In this document: piece after piece, positions 21,511 through 31,720 of the stretch | How positions within the stretch are numbered: the stretch's first letter is position 1 | Layout of the letters: the number at the start of each line of letters is the position of its first letter | Assembly: GCA_020746995.1 (NCBI GenBank) | Contig: JAGPXD010000001.1 | Location: 1,488,001-1,552,000 of the forward strand | Reading direction: 5' to 3' | Source: Plectosphaerella cucumerina | Taxonomy: Eukaryota; Ascomycota; Sordariomycetes; Glomerellales; Plectosphaerellaceae | Length of the DNA stretch: 64,000 nucleotides | The notes under the pieces: model-generated | The model's database searches: none | Seen by the model: only the letters and a program-made list of their open reading frames with translations | Told to the model about the DNA's origin: nothing | Made by a program: the position numbers and the translations under genes

Positions 21511-22011
21511 TCACATCGGAAAGAACGCCAGGCTGTTCTGTTGATCGACCACCCCGAATACTGTCGGCCCTGAACGACAGCAGTCTTCTGGAGAACGACC
21601 TGTTCTCGGGCGCAAGATTTCCACGATGAACGAGGAAGGCCAGGAGAAGGGCTCCAATTCGGCGATGATCTGGTCCGGGAGGTTTCTGGCTGTGTGCTGG
21701 ACAACCTCGCCCGCGGCTCGAGCGAAATCTCGGCGCCTCTGAATGTCATTATTGAACCTCTGGCGCTGGTGGTCGGTGAGTCCATCCATCATGAAAGGGC
21801 CGTCCTTGAGGTCGAGATGGCCAGCATCAAGCGGCTGGCCGGCAGCCGACGCAGTAGCCAGGGCGTCGAAAGCCACGCGAAACCATTTCGTGTTATCCAT
21901 ATAACGAGTGCCATCCAGGGTAATGGTATCGTAAATGGCGTTGATGGCTTCGTCGTGTCGAGCTGTCTCCTGGTTGGCAGTGTCGGCGAGGTACCCGTGC
22001 GGCTGCCCCAT
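21511..22011 (-). CDS. Hypothetical ORF, probably part of a decayed or multi-exon gene
   Basis: Open frame of 166 codons (TRYMDNTKWFRVAFDALATA..., HQRQRFNNDIQRRRDFARAAG...). It is rich in helical segments and has more gene-like composition than its shadows. The first Met follows ...ttctag, a plausible splice acceptor, so this may be a last exon rather than a complete gene. I do not recognise the family. It continues in character with the fragments at 22187-23108 upstream on the same strand. Confidence 0.35.
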   Translation of the reverse strand: MGQPHGYLADTANQETARHDEAINAIYDTITLDGTRYMDNTKWFRVAFDALATASAAGQPLDAGHLDLKDGPFMMDGLTDHQRQRFNNDIQRRRDFARAAGEVVQHTARNLPDQIIAELEPFSWPSSFIVEILRPRTGRSPEDCCRSGPTVFGVVDQQNSLAFFPM

Positions 22012-22186
22012 CTAGAAGACCACTGTCAGGAAGACAATGTCCTCCATTCTTTGTAACTCCACGGCGCTGAGAAGAACTTGGAGCTTTGAGAGAATCACCC
22101 GCCATCAGGGGGAGAACCATCGCCGTCGCCTGCTGTATGGTTTCTTGTACCCAAGAACCCTGGGTCGCAGCCAGATGCTGCAGCAG

Positions 22187-23108
22187 TCATAGTCGTGATT
22201 TAACGATATCGCGGTCCATGATGTAAAGACCGCTGATACGTCCACCGGTGATGTCGTCGGGAGGAGGGTGGAAGGTAGAAGAAGGCTGACATTTTGACAA
22301 GGAAATCGAAGTCCGGGTCGAGTGGGTCCAAGACGAACATCTCGTCCCTCGTCATGACGTCTCGGACGATAGATCGGACACTGACGATCCTGTTCTTGAG
22401 GTTCGCCTCTCTCTGAAGATCGTTCTCAACCCCATGGGCCCAATTCTCCATCTCGTCCTCGATCTCGGCTCCCGTCGCTCGGATTTCATGGATTTGGTCG
22501 ATAAATTCCTCAACAGAGCTCGCCCCTGAAGCATGGATATTCGAAGTGATCGGGGGCATTCCTAATACTGGTCTGGAGAATCCAATACTTGTAGATGAAC
22601 CCATCAACGGGTGGGGCCAACACGGCTCTCCACGTCGTGAGATGCTCCCCTGTAGTGCCAGTGACGGGAGCGTCTTGGCGTCTCCGTTAGATGGTGAACC
22701 TGTTGTGGTGGTGATCTCGACGTGTCGTCAGACAAAATGCATTGCGCAACCTGCTGTGTCAATTAGCCCGAGGGATGCACAGGCTGACCTCGAAATGCCT
22801 CTCCCACAAGCGACCAAGCCTGTAGAGTCTCTCGGGAAATCCCGCGATTTTCATAGACAAGACGGCCGCCCGCAGGAGAAAGGCCGACGTCGTAGTGGTG
22901 GCCGAGCAGAGGCATGTCTCGTGGGTTGTTGAGTCCCCTTGTCCGTCCCAAGCGACGGTGTTTTGTTCGTTGCAGGATCCAGCAATCTGCTGACCAGTTT
23001 TTTTGCTGTCTCCGGGCCATTCAGCGGGATGAAGAGCCGGATCAGATACGCTGGGGCTTGTTGATTGGTCAATGCTCGGAGAGCTTCCCCCGATTCGTGC
23101 CCATGCAC
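22187..23108 (-). pseudogene. Possible degenerate gene, fragments in several frames
   Basis: On the minus strand, gene-like stretches follow each other in different frames: LIRLFIPLNGPETAKKLVSR (near 23040), NPRDMPLLGHHYDVGLSPAG (near 22900), a longer frame from 22607 containing SVEEFIDQIHEIRATGAEI and DEMFVLDPLDPDFDFL, and TGGRISGLYIMDRDIVKSRL ending in TGA at 22187. A 7-base A run (minus strand, near 23008-23014) lies at one frame change. Introns could explain some joins, but no clean set of splice sites links all the parts. It may be a pseudogene, a mis-assembled gene or a rapidly evolving multi-exon gene. Family not recognised. Confidence 0.3.
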
Positions 23109-25402
23109 GCTGGAAGGTCAACGTCCTCCGAGCGGGGATATCTTCATTGCTGGCGGCCGGGCCTTGGTGTCTTGGCGTCGGGGCTCTGGTGTTATAGGTA
23201 GGGATAGCTCTCCCCAGGTCGTCATTGGGCGGGCTGTTGCAGTCGAAGGCGAAGCCCGGCTCCGAGGAGAGCTCGACTCGGATTCGATGACAGGTGCCAA
23301 CCTGCTCTCGTTGACATATCCCGAGTCGAGTCGAGTCGAGCCGAGTCTATCCCCCGCGCTCCGGCCGCTGGGTTGGGCCCCCTTCTGACGTTGCATGGCT
23401 GCACGCCCACGCCCACGCCTGGGAATTGGTCCGGGGCCTGGGTGATGAGGACCCCCCGGATGAACCATTTATTCGACGGTGCCGGGTCAAGCGCCCCACG
23501 AGTCTCCGGAGGGGCGGGCATGTGTCAAGTCACATGGGGACCCCGCCGCGATGATTGTGCAGCCGGTGTCCCGCCGATTGCTTCCGCCGAGTCTTCAACG
23601 CATGGCCGCCATGCTGCCTGTCTCTGGGTCTCTGCCTTGTACCTTGGGAGGGAGGGGAGTGGACATGTCGGTGGCCGTTATTTCCCGCCAAGCGCAGTAT
23701 GTACATGTCGCAGAACGAACATGGGGTATGGTGTCGTGAGCCGGGTCATCGAAGCCATTGTGCGTTTGGTGTTGGGTAGGTAGGTAGGTACATGTAGGCA
23801 CTTGGGTAGCAGTCCGGGAGGGGGAGAATTTCTTTTCCGACAATGGTGCCAGTGTGATCAAAAGGGCGTTTCGAGCCCCCGGGGCCCATCCATCCGTCCG
23901 GCGTGTCCTTCCTGGTTCTCGGCCAGTGAGCGGAGCGGAATGGCGGCGAGAGAGGGCCCCCCCGTCCTGGCCTCGCATCCCAATAAAAGTCCCGCAGACA
24001 GAGAGAGGATGGAGGGCCCCGGGGGTGAGAAGGCGGATGTGATGGAGGGCAGGGAGACAGGCAGGCAGGTAGCTTGACCGAGAGCCGACGCGGTCTCTGG
24101 GGCCCGGCGTTATTTAGTCAACACCAGGGACATGCCATATCCCACTTGGTGCCTCCGATGTGAACCCGCGTCCCCTGGTCCAGTCCCGTGGGCGAGTAAA
24201 GAGTTGGACGGGGATGGAGGACCCTGGGCGCGTGCAAGCACCCAGAACAGACGTGAGACTGGAGCTGGCAGGCAAGAGCGGTCCACTGCCTGGTCCAGCC
24301 CTGCCTGTCTGCCCCATCGTGAACACTCCTTCCCTTTCCATGTCTGATCGTGTTGATGGTGAAAGTGAAGGAAAGAGCGAAGTGGTGGTTGGAGCTTCCC
24401 CGTCTTGTGTCCTGGCGTCTTGACGTCTCCGGCTTCGGTGGCCGGCGGCGCACGGCCCACCCAACCCGTCCAAAACATCGCCCAGGCACATCCCCCGCCG
24501 TGGATGCCCCTCATCATTCCCAGGAAAAGAGGAGGAAGCACCGACGAGTGACCTGGTCCTTGGGCACCCAGCCAGCAGCGCCTGCTTGCCCCAGTCACCA
24601 GCGGCTTCCACGTCTCGCACGATTCGCGGGCCCCGCCTTCCCTCTCTTCCAGTGTCCCCTCGCAAGCCGAGTAAGGAGGGGGGTGGGAACAGCAGGAGGT
24701 ACCTTCCCTTTTGCTCCCCGGGTTTCTCTGGTTGTTAGGGAAGTGAAGGGGAGGGGGAGGGACGCGCCTGCCCTGTCCAGTTCCTGCCCTGGCTGGCCCT
24801 GCTGGCTGCCCGTGGCGGCTGCCCGCCCGCCTTTCCCCCCACCCCATCTGCTCATTGTTGCCGACGCGGCCTTGTACCTCCGCACCGGGCGCGCCTACGT
24901 TTCTACTCGCTGGATCTGCCGACTAGGCTCTGTCACTATCCCGACCCCGTCGCGCGGTACTTTTCTTTTATTCGTGCACCTTGGCCCTCGGTCTTTCAAA
25001 GCCCGTGCCTCCCCTTCACACTTGTTGCCCTCACCTCGAGGCTCGCAACCACAAACCTGCCCTTACCGAGACACCTCGTCCTCCTCACCGCGCAGCACCA
25101 CCGCCCCCAACGCGACGCGACGGGCGACTCTCGCTTGCGCCAGACCTTCGACCCTTTGGATTCGCCCGCAGCACCTCTCAAAACTTGGACCGGCCCCGAG
25201 CAGCGCCGTCCCCCGACCCCCGCTACCTTTACCCCCCTCCCCTCCTCTTATACCAGAGCTCCGTGGTCGGTGAGCCTCGGTGGAGCCTTGAGCTTAAAAC
25301 AACGAGGTCGCGGCAGGAATTCGGCGCGCACCGCACCTCATCCCCCGATCTTTTTCTCCTGCGTATCATGGGTCGTCGAGTCTTCATCTGAGACGACCGA
25401 CC
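23109..25402. other. Intergenic region upstream of the caspase-like protein gene
   Basis: About 2.3 kb without a supportable gene. It contains a short GAGTC pentamer repeat near 23322-23347 and a GTAG repeat near 23776-23791. The last kilobase is C-rich and probably includes a long 5' UTR; the + frame at 24350-25273 has no conserved features. Confidence 0.5.
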
Positions 25403-27455
25403 ATGCATCCGGCCCCGAACCTGGCCGAGGCCCCTCCCAAGGCGAGCTCCGCCGAGGAGGGATCGCGCGCCGGCTCAGTCCCTCACCAGCAACCATCTAC
25501 TCCCCAGCCGTCGCATGACGCACTGCCAACCCAGCTGTCAGCAGACGCGCCGCCTCAACAGAGGGCCGAGAATGAGATGGACCACGACCACGACCACATC
25601 ATGTCGCCCGCGCCGCCGCCCTCGCTGCCGCCCCCGCCTCATCAACCCGAGCAGCAGCTCCAGCAACCCCAGCACTTCGAACCCCTCGGCACACCCATCG
25701 GCGCGCCCGTCGTCGGCGCTCACGTCGGTGCCCATGTCGGCTCACCCCTCGGCGCGCCCCTGCCCTCGACTCCGCCGCCTATGCGCAAGGACACCAACTC
25801 GTCCATATCGACACAGGCAACCCTCGCCACCACGGCATCGGCCGCCACAAATATCTCCCTGGATAATAGCAACTCATCGTATAGTGCCGAAGCCTCTCCT
25901 ACTATGACTTCCGTGTTCCATGTCAAGGATGGGGTCGACGTCTCTAACCGGGTTCGCGCGAGCAGGAGGCGAACCGGCCCTTTGTCCCAGCAACAGAGAG
26001 AAAAGGCAGCTCTCATCAGAAAGCTTGGCGCCTGCCCCGATTGCCGAAGGCGCAGAGTTGCCGTAAGTTTGCACCCTGTCCTAATCATTCCTTCGTCCCT
26101 GCTTCGCCCGTGAGCAAGCAAAACGGCTTGCGCGCGCCGCTGACCCCAGAAACTCGCCCGTTCCTAGTGCCACCCAAGCCATCACAACATGACCTGGGAG
26201 GACGCCGTCAAGAAGTACCACCGGTCCCACAGCCCAACCATCCAGGACATCGCCCCATCGCTGTCCGGCCAGAGACCACTGAGCCCGGGTCTCAGCAGCC
26301 TCAAAGCCATGTTCCCCCACGATTCCAGCGAGATGGACATTGATCAGCCCATGGGCCAGCCCGGACAGGCTCGCCTTAGCGATGCGCGCCTGCGCACGCC
26401 GCTGCCAACCGGGCCGCGGCTGGACAAGCCCAACATGCTCCCGGGCATCGAGACCCTCAAGACCGATCTGCAGGCCAACGTCTCCCGGATTCTGGCCAAC
26501 CCTCACCGCAGCAGGTACGCCAGCGTGCAGGTGATGTTGCTCTACTGGCAGGACGACGCCGATCCGCATGTCCAATCGTCCGTCTCGGAGCTGGCCGATG
26601 TCCTCGACCAGTTCTACCACTATACGTTCCATGTCGAAACCATCCCCTCCACATCTGAGGCCTGCAAGAGCCCGTGGAGGTGGTTGTCTCGGAAGATCAC
26701 CGACTTTTCTGAAGACCGCGACCAGCGCGACGTGCTCAAGATTGTCTACTACAACGGGTACTCCTACCTGGATGGCAATCGCGAAATGGTTCTTGCGAGG
26801 TAGGCTCCAGGCCCCTATTCTGGAGTGACGACGATGTTGACTAGCTATTTGTAGCTGCAAGGACAAGGAAAAGGCCGAGACGCTTCGGTGGAGCGGCATC
26901 CAGCAGGTGCTCGAGGAGGCTTGCAGCGACACTCTGATTCTCATGGACGCTGCTTACTACCCGTCGTCCAAGATGGTCAGGCAGCAAGGTGTCCTGGAGC
27001 TGGTGGCCGCTGCCGTCTCGGAAGAGCACTTCAACGAGCTGGAGAGGAGTACCTTCACAAAGATTCTTGCCGATCTGCTCAGGACGCGGGCCTCGCAGCG
27101 CTTCACAAACGCCTTCTCGGCAGCCGAACTTCACTCGAAGCTGCTGTCGAGCTACCCCTCGCATATCCAGGACCGGAACCCAGAGAGGGAGACGGTGTCG
27201 AGCTTCCCGTCGCCACTCCACATGCAGATGGCAGGTGACGCTCGCTTGGCCTCGATTCTGCTCGCCCCGATGAATATCAGTCCTCCCCGGACGAGCCTGC
27301 CCTTTGGCACCGAAGGCCAGCAGCTTCATCTTTCGCTTCGTCTCGAGGACGACCCGATCGATGTGGACGCCTGGACCGAATGGCTGAGGAACATGCCGGA
27401 TGGCGTCAAGGACGTCCGAGTGGAGGGGCCATATCGCCCTGCACGAGGAGGTTGA
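25403..27455 (+). CDS. Fungal protein with half zinc-cluster motif and inactive caspase-like domain
   Basis: Three exons: 25403-26062, 26168-26799, 26855-27455; 630 residues. Residues 1-200 are disordered, rich in Pro, Gln, Ala and His. Around residues 209-233 lies GACPDCRRRRVA-CHPSHHNMTWED (split by intron 1): C-x2-C-x6-C as in the first half of a Zn2Cys6 cluster, then a His-rich end instead of the second Cys triplet. From about residue 300 a caspase-like fold is suggested: ...VLKIVYYNGYSYLDGN... (about 411-422) and ...DTLILMDAAYYPSS (about 455-468). In active caspase-like proteins these positions read YYxGH and LLDxC; here His is Tyr and Cys is Ala, so the domain should be proteolytically dead. 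A predicted role in signalling or scaffolding is inference. Confidence 0.8.
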
Positions 27456-27891
27456 AGGGCATGCAAGAGGCTTACTGGTGTCTTGGCGTTTTGGTGGGCG
27501 GCCGCGTGGCGCGGCTGGAAGCTAGGAGGCGCGGGTACGTTGGAGCGTGACGAGTCGACGATACCCAGACTTGTATGGATGATGAGGTTCACTTCAGCCG
27601 GTGGAGGATTCTTGCCTTTTCCACGCCTTATGAGTAGATGAGCAACTTTGGTGGCAGGTGGGAAGGGAGAAACATCAAAGGCGGACATGGCGTCGTGATC
27701 TGTGCCCTAAAGGGCCATTGTCACGTTCTGAGTGTTCTACCCGTGAAAAAAATTCAAGAATTCTTGACTCATTACTGCTGGGCCACTATTATTGTGTGGG
27801 TGAGCGAGCACAACGCCTGTTCCCATCCAATGGCGCATTATTTTACAGATCCTGCCTTTTTGTGATGTTATCCAATCCGAAAAGAAACTCA
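27456..27891. other. Convergent 3' intergenic region
   Basis: About 436 bases between the stop codons of two converging genes. No gene was seen; it should hold both 3' UTRs. Confidence 0.55.
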
Positions 27892-29877
27892 TCACAGAAG
27901 TGACATGCACACGGCAACGGCCACACCAACAGTGACCAGCCAGGGAACGCCGCCCCGGATCGACCCGGCAGCGTTGTCCTCTGGCTCCCAGTCGGCGCCG
28001 ATGATGAAGGACGGCTCATAGGCCTGTACGGAGGCGTCGTTGAGCGTGCCGTCCCAGCAGTAACGAGTGAAACAGGCTTCGCAGGCCTCGGGAGCTGTTT
28101 CGTTGGCCTTCCACCAGGAGCGGCTCATGATGGCGCAGGCGACGCAGACGGGCCACTCCTCGTCGACGGTGCCATTGCCTTGAGTGGCGGCGTTGAGGCC
28201 GTTGCGGATGATGGCGTCGCGCTCGGGGATGGGGTAGGAGGGGTCAAAGGTTGAGACGTTGCTGTGGGCGGTGTAGGGGGCGTTGGGGATGTAGAAGATT
28301 AGGGGAGGCACTTGCTGGCCCGGGGCGAGGGTGAAGTTTGCGGGATCGCAGCCGAAGAGGGTCGGGCGGCGGTTGAGACCGGAGTTTATGAAGGTCTCTG
28401 CGGGGGGGACGGGGGGGAAGAGGGTGCCGTTGGCGATGGAGGTGCCGACGCGGTCGTAGGTGGCGCGGAGGGCGGTGCCGTTGGGCCAGTTGAAGGTTGT
28501 GTCGGCGGAGGAGTCGACGGCGAAGATGATGTCGACGGCGCGGGAGGGCTGGATAAGGGGGTGGAGGGGGATGTTCTGGAGGTCCTCGCCGCCGTCGACG
28601 AGGGAGAGCTGGAACTGGTCTGCGTTGACGCTTTCGGAGGTGGGGTCCCAGCCGAAGAAGGGGTTGGGCGCGTACTGGGCGATGTCGTTCTCGTTGCGGT
28701 CGAGGCGGTCGAGGATATCGGAGATGGCTTCGGTGACGAAGGTGGGAATGGAGGCCTCCTCGCCGACGGCGGTGACGTTTGCGAGGAGGAATTGGTTGAA
28801 GAGGGAGGAAGAGGTGCCCATGACGAAGCCGATCTGGTCAAAGCCGCGAACACACTCGCCGTTGGAGTCGATGGTGCCGTTTGTGAAGTTGGAGGCGAGG
28901 TAGCGGAGGGGGGCGAAGCCATAGGTGGTGGGGTCCCAGGAGCCAAGCTCGTAGGGGTTGAACTCATAAACGGTGGCGTTGAGGGAGACTACGCGCTCGC
29001 CGGGGGCCCGGCCGTCGGCGACGAGGATGGGGAAGGGCGTCTCGGCATCGGTGAAGGACTGGGTGTCGGCGATGGAGGAGAAGGTGTAGGCGGGCCCGCC
29101 GTCAGGGGCGTTGACGAGCTGGTAGGAGAGGGCGCGTCCCCAAAAGTCAGTGATGGACGTATCCCAGCCGAGGGCCTTTGCGGCGACGGAGCGGCCAATG
29201 TCGGTCCAGTACTGGACAGTGTTGAGAATTCCGATGCCGCTCTCCTGAGGCCCGCGGAAGATGGAGCGGTCGAAGCGCCAGATGGCCGAGTCTGTAGAGC
29301 CGGCCTGCAAGTCGGGGACGGTGGAGAAGTTGTTGGCGAAGATGGAGCCCACGAGCCAGCCGCCACCGGAGAGGCCGGCAAGGTAGGTAGATGCCTGGAG
29401 GAGGCCGCTGATGGGGCCCGAATCGTTGTTGCGCGAGTCTGCGGCGGAGACGAAGCCAGCGCCGTTCATGAGAGCGCGATAGCCACCGCCAGAGACGGCG
29501 ATAGCGATGTTAGGCAAGGCTGTGGCATTGTCGCGGACGCGATCGATCCAGGCGCCGGCGTCAAAGTTGGGGATGTTGGCGCGTGTGAGAAGGGCGCGTA
29601 GAGGGTCGACGGTGTTGTTGCGGCGGCTGGAGAGCCATGAGGCCTCCTCGTCGGAGAGCGCGTTGGCGAGGCGGACGCTGGGGCGGGTCGAGGGACAGTC
29701 GACGACCTCTGGGGCGTAGTTGCCGCTGGGCGAGTCGGGGAGGGCGCGGATGTCGACGGAGAGGACGTCGGGCACAGGGGCGGGGACGGGGCCGGGTCCG
29801 GGGGCGGCGAGTGCCGAGGAGGCGGCGGCGGCAGCCCAGCAGGCGAGGCCGAGTAATGAGGTCTGGGGGCCGAGCAT
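27892..29877 (-). CDS. Secreted or GPI-anchored phospholipase B (lysophospholipase)
   Basis: Single exon, 661 residues from the Met at 29877, chosen because a signal peptide (MLGPQTSLLGLACWAAAAAS) follows directly; the same frame stays open 90 codons upstream. Phospholipase B removes acyl chains from phospholipids and lysophospholipids. The cPLA2-like catalytic set is visible: oxyanion SGGGYRALMNGAG (about residue 129), nucleophile Ser in LAGLSGGGWL (about 172), and catalytic Asp in LSLVDGGEDLQNIPL (about 427). There are many NxS/T glycosylation sites and Cys pairs near the C-terminus (CVACAIM, CEACFTRYCW). The hydrophobic tail VPWLVTVGVAVAVCMSLL after a small-residue stretch suggests a GPI anchor. 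Length is standard. Confidence 0.94.
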   Translation of the reverse strand: MLGPQTSLLGLACWAAAAASSALAAPGPGPVPAPVPDVLSVDIRALPDSPSGNYAPEVVDCPSTRPSVRLANALSDEEASWLSSRRNNTVDPLRALLTRANIPNFDAGAWIDRVRDNATALPNIAIAVSGGGYRALMNGAGFVSAADSRNNDSGPISGLLQASTYLAGLSGGGWLVGSIFANNFSTVPDLQAGSTDSAIWRFDRSIFRGPQESGIGILNTVQYWTDIGRSVAAKALGWDTSITDFWGRALSYQLVNAPDGGPAYTFSSIADTQSFTDAETPFPILVADGRAPGERVVSLNATVYEFNPYELGSWDPTTYGFAPLRYLASNFTNGTIDSNGECVRGFDQIGFVMGTSSSLFNQFLLANVTAVGEEASIPTFVTEAISDILDRLDRNENDIAQYAPNPFFGWDPTSESVNADQFQLSLVDGGEDLQNIPLHPLIQPSRAVDIIFAVDSSADTTFNWPNGTALRATYDRVGTSIANGTLFPPVPPAETFINSGLNRRPTLFGCDPANFTLAPGQQVPPLIFYIPNAPYTAHSNVSTFDPSYPIPERDAIIRNGLNAATQGNGTVDEEWPVCVACAIMSRSWWKANETAPEACEACFTRYCWDGTLNDASVQAYEPSFIIGADWEPEDNAAGSIRGGVPWLVTVGVAVAVCMSLL

Positions 29878-31720
29878 TGTGGCGTGTATGTGTGAGGAGG
29901 ATGAGAGGGATGAAGCCAGGCGGCGCAGGGCCGGGAGGAAAGAAGTATCTGAGCCTACGGCGGCGTCGGCGCGATGTGATGTGATGCAATGGGTGAGTGA
30001 ATCAGTCGGTCCACGGGGCGATGAGACGGGAGAGCCTCTGTTTAAGACCTTGAGGTGCTTCCGCCGCTTCGGGAGGCCGCAGGGGGTGTGAGAAAAGGAA
30101 TACGCGGATGAGCGAGGGGACGGGTGAGACGGGGCCCTCTTCTTCAAGTTTGAAGTGTCCCGAGCAATGCGAATCGAAGAAGAGAAACGAAAGGATGAGA
30201 GAAGAGATCAGAAAGGTGACCCTGTCGATCCGGACTGGTGCTTAAGTTACTGGGGGGCGAGCAGGGTCTTAACAGGGGCCAAGCATGCATCAGTGCATCA
30301 CGGGCGGATCGCCCTCGCGTCCCTTCGGGTCCGGGGCGAGGCGATGGGCATGGGCGATGACGCAGGCTGAGCTGGACCGGGTTGCTAGGGCCGGGGGTCG
30401 CGGACCAACTGAAAGCTGAGCTCTCGGGATGCTCGGGGCGCCGTTCGTAGGACCAGCTTCTTGCTAGGGAGTGGTTGAGCGGCCTCGTGGCTGATGTGAG
30501 TTTGAGCTTGCTAGCGGCGGGACCATGAGGGGTGTCTGAAGACGGCCTGCTCGCCTTGTGGATGGATGTCGATGAAGGATGGGGCTCGCTGACGGATGCG
30601 GCTCGGGGGCGGCGAGCTTTTGGGTGCCGTAGTGCGCCTTGTTTGTTGCCGTGGACCGAGATGTCCAGGGGGCTATGCTGAGGCTCTGAGAGGAGGGGCC
30701 GCAGGGCGTGCTGTAGCACGGGGAAGATGTGTTGTCCGTCCGTGACCCGGCGCACGAGTATTTCTTCAGGTTGACGACCCACGGCGGGGAGGTTGTCGTC
30801 TCGCGTGGTGGTGATATCCATGCATGCAGGGGTTGAGCATTATCCCCGATCGGGGTTTTTTTCCCATATGTGCCTGGCGGGAGAGGTTCAAGATGGGACG
30901 ACGGACGACACGGTTTGTTCCCTGATTTATGGTCGGCCTAGGCGCCGGGATGGACGACGGGACGGTGGTGACGACGCTGTCGCATGTTGAGACGACTCTT
31001 GGTGTGGTGGTGGTGCACGTACAGCAGACCATCCCGTGTGTCCTGGGTGACTGCCGGCGCCAGGTGCTGCAGGAACACACATTGTGCCGCCGAGCCGCCA
31101 TCGCGGGGCGGTGTGCACACCTAACCACAGGTCAGGTCGGGTCAGGGAGGCTGTGTCTTGGCCATCGCATTGCGTCGTATCGCAAGCCGAGATTCTTCTA
31201 TTTGATCGGTCAACATCCGAGGAGGGGCAGCAGATGAGGTCAGCAGAGCTTACGATGAAGCTTTTGTCGATCTGGCTGGCCATCCTGGCATTGAGGCCCA
31301 ATGGGGTTGGGACTTGGAGCTTCACATTCCAACTGTACGCTTCCCGATGGAGGGAGTGCTGCTGGCGGACACGACGAGTGCATGTGGTCGGGATGCTGGT
31401 GAAGAGGTTTGATGACCAGCTGGCGACAGATGCCACTTCCACAGGTCCCCGGCCTCAACCCGATGATGTAATCCGCCCTCTCTCGATGTCACGTGCTGTT
31501 GACCCGGCAACGCGCGCACCCTGGCTTTCGCACTATCAACAAAACAGGATCTCGCCCCTGCCCTGCCCTGACGTCCATCCTGAACCACCTCACCCAGAGC
31601 TGTGCAATGTAGAGCAGACACCCTCGAAAACCACCACCCGACAATCGCGATACTAACCCCTCCAGCATACAATCATTGCATCGACAACCTATCCTCCGAC
31701 AACCCCCCAAGCATCCCATC
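29878..31720. promoter_or_regulatory. Divergent intergenic region, phospholipase B / BRCT protein
   Basis: About 1.8 kb between divergent start codons with no supportable gene. It should contain both promoters and 5' UTRs. Confidence 0.5.

Noticed and set aside
24350..25273. 307-codon plus-strand ORF before the caspase-like gene
   Set aside because: Composition follows C-rich DNA (Pro, Arg, Ser), no motif, and it lies where a long 5' UTR is expected.
28312..29601. 429-codon plus-strand ORF
   Set aside because: Antisense shadow of phospholipase B with biased Gly/Glu/Val composition and no conserved motif.
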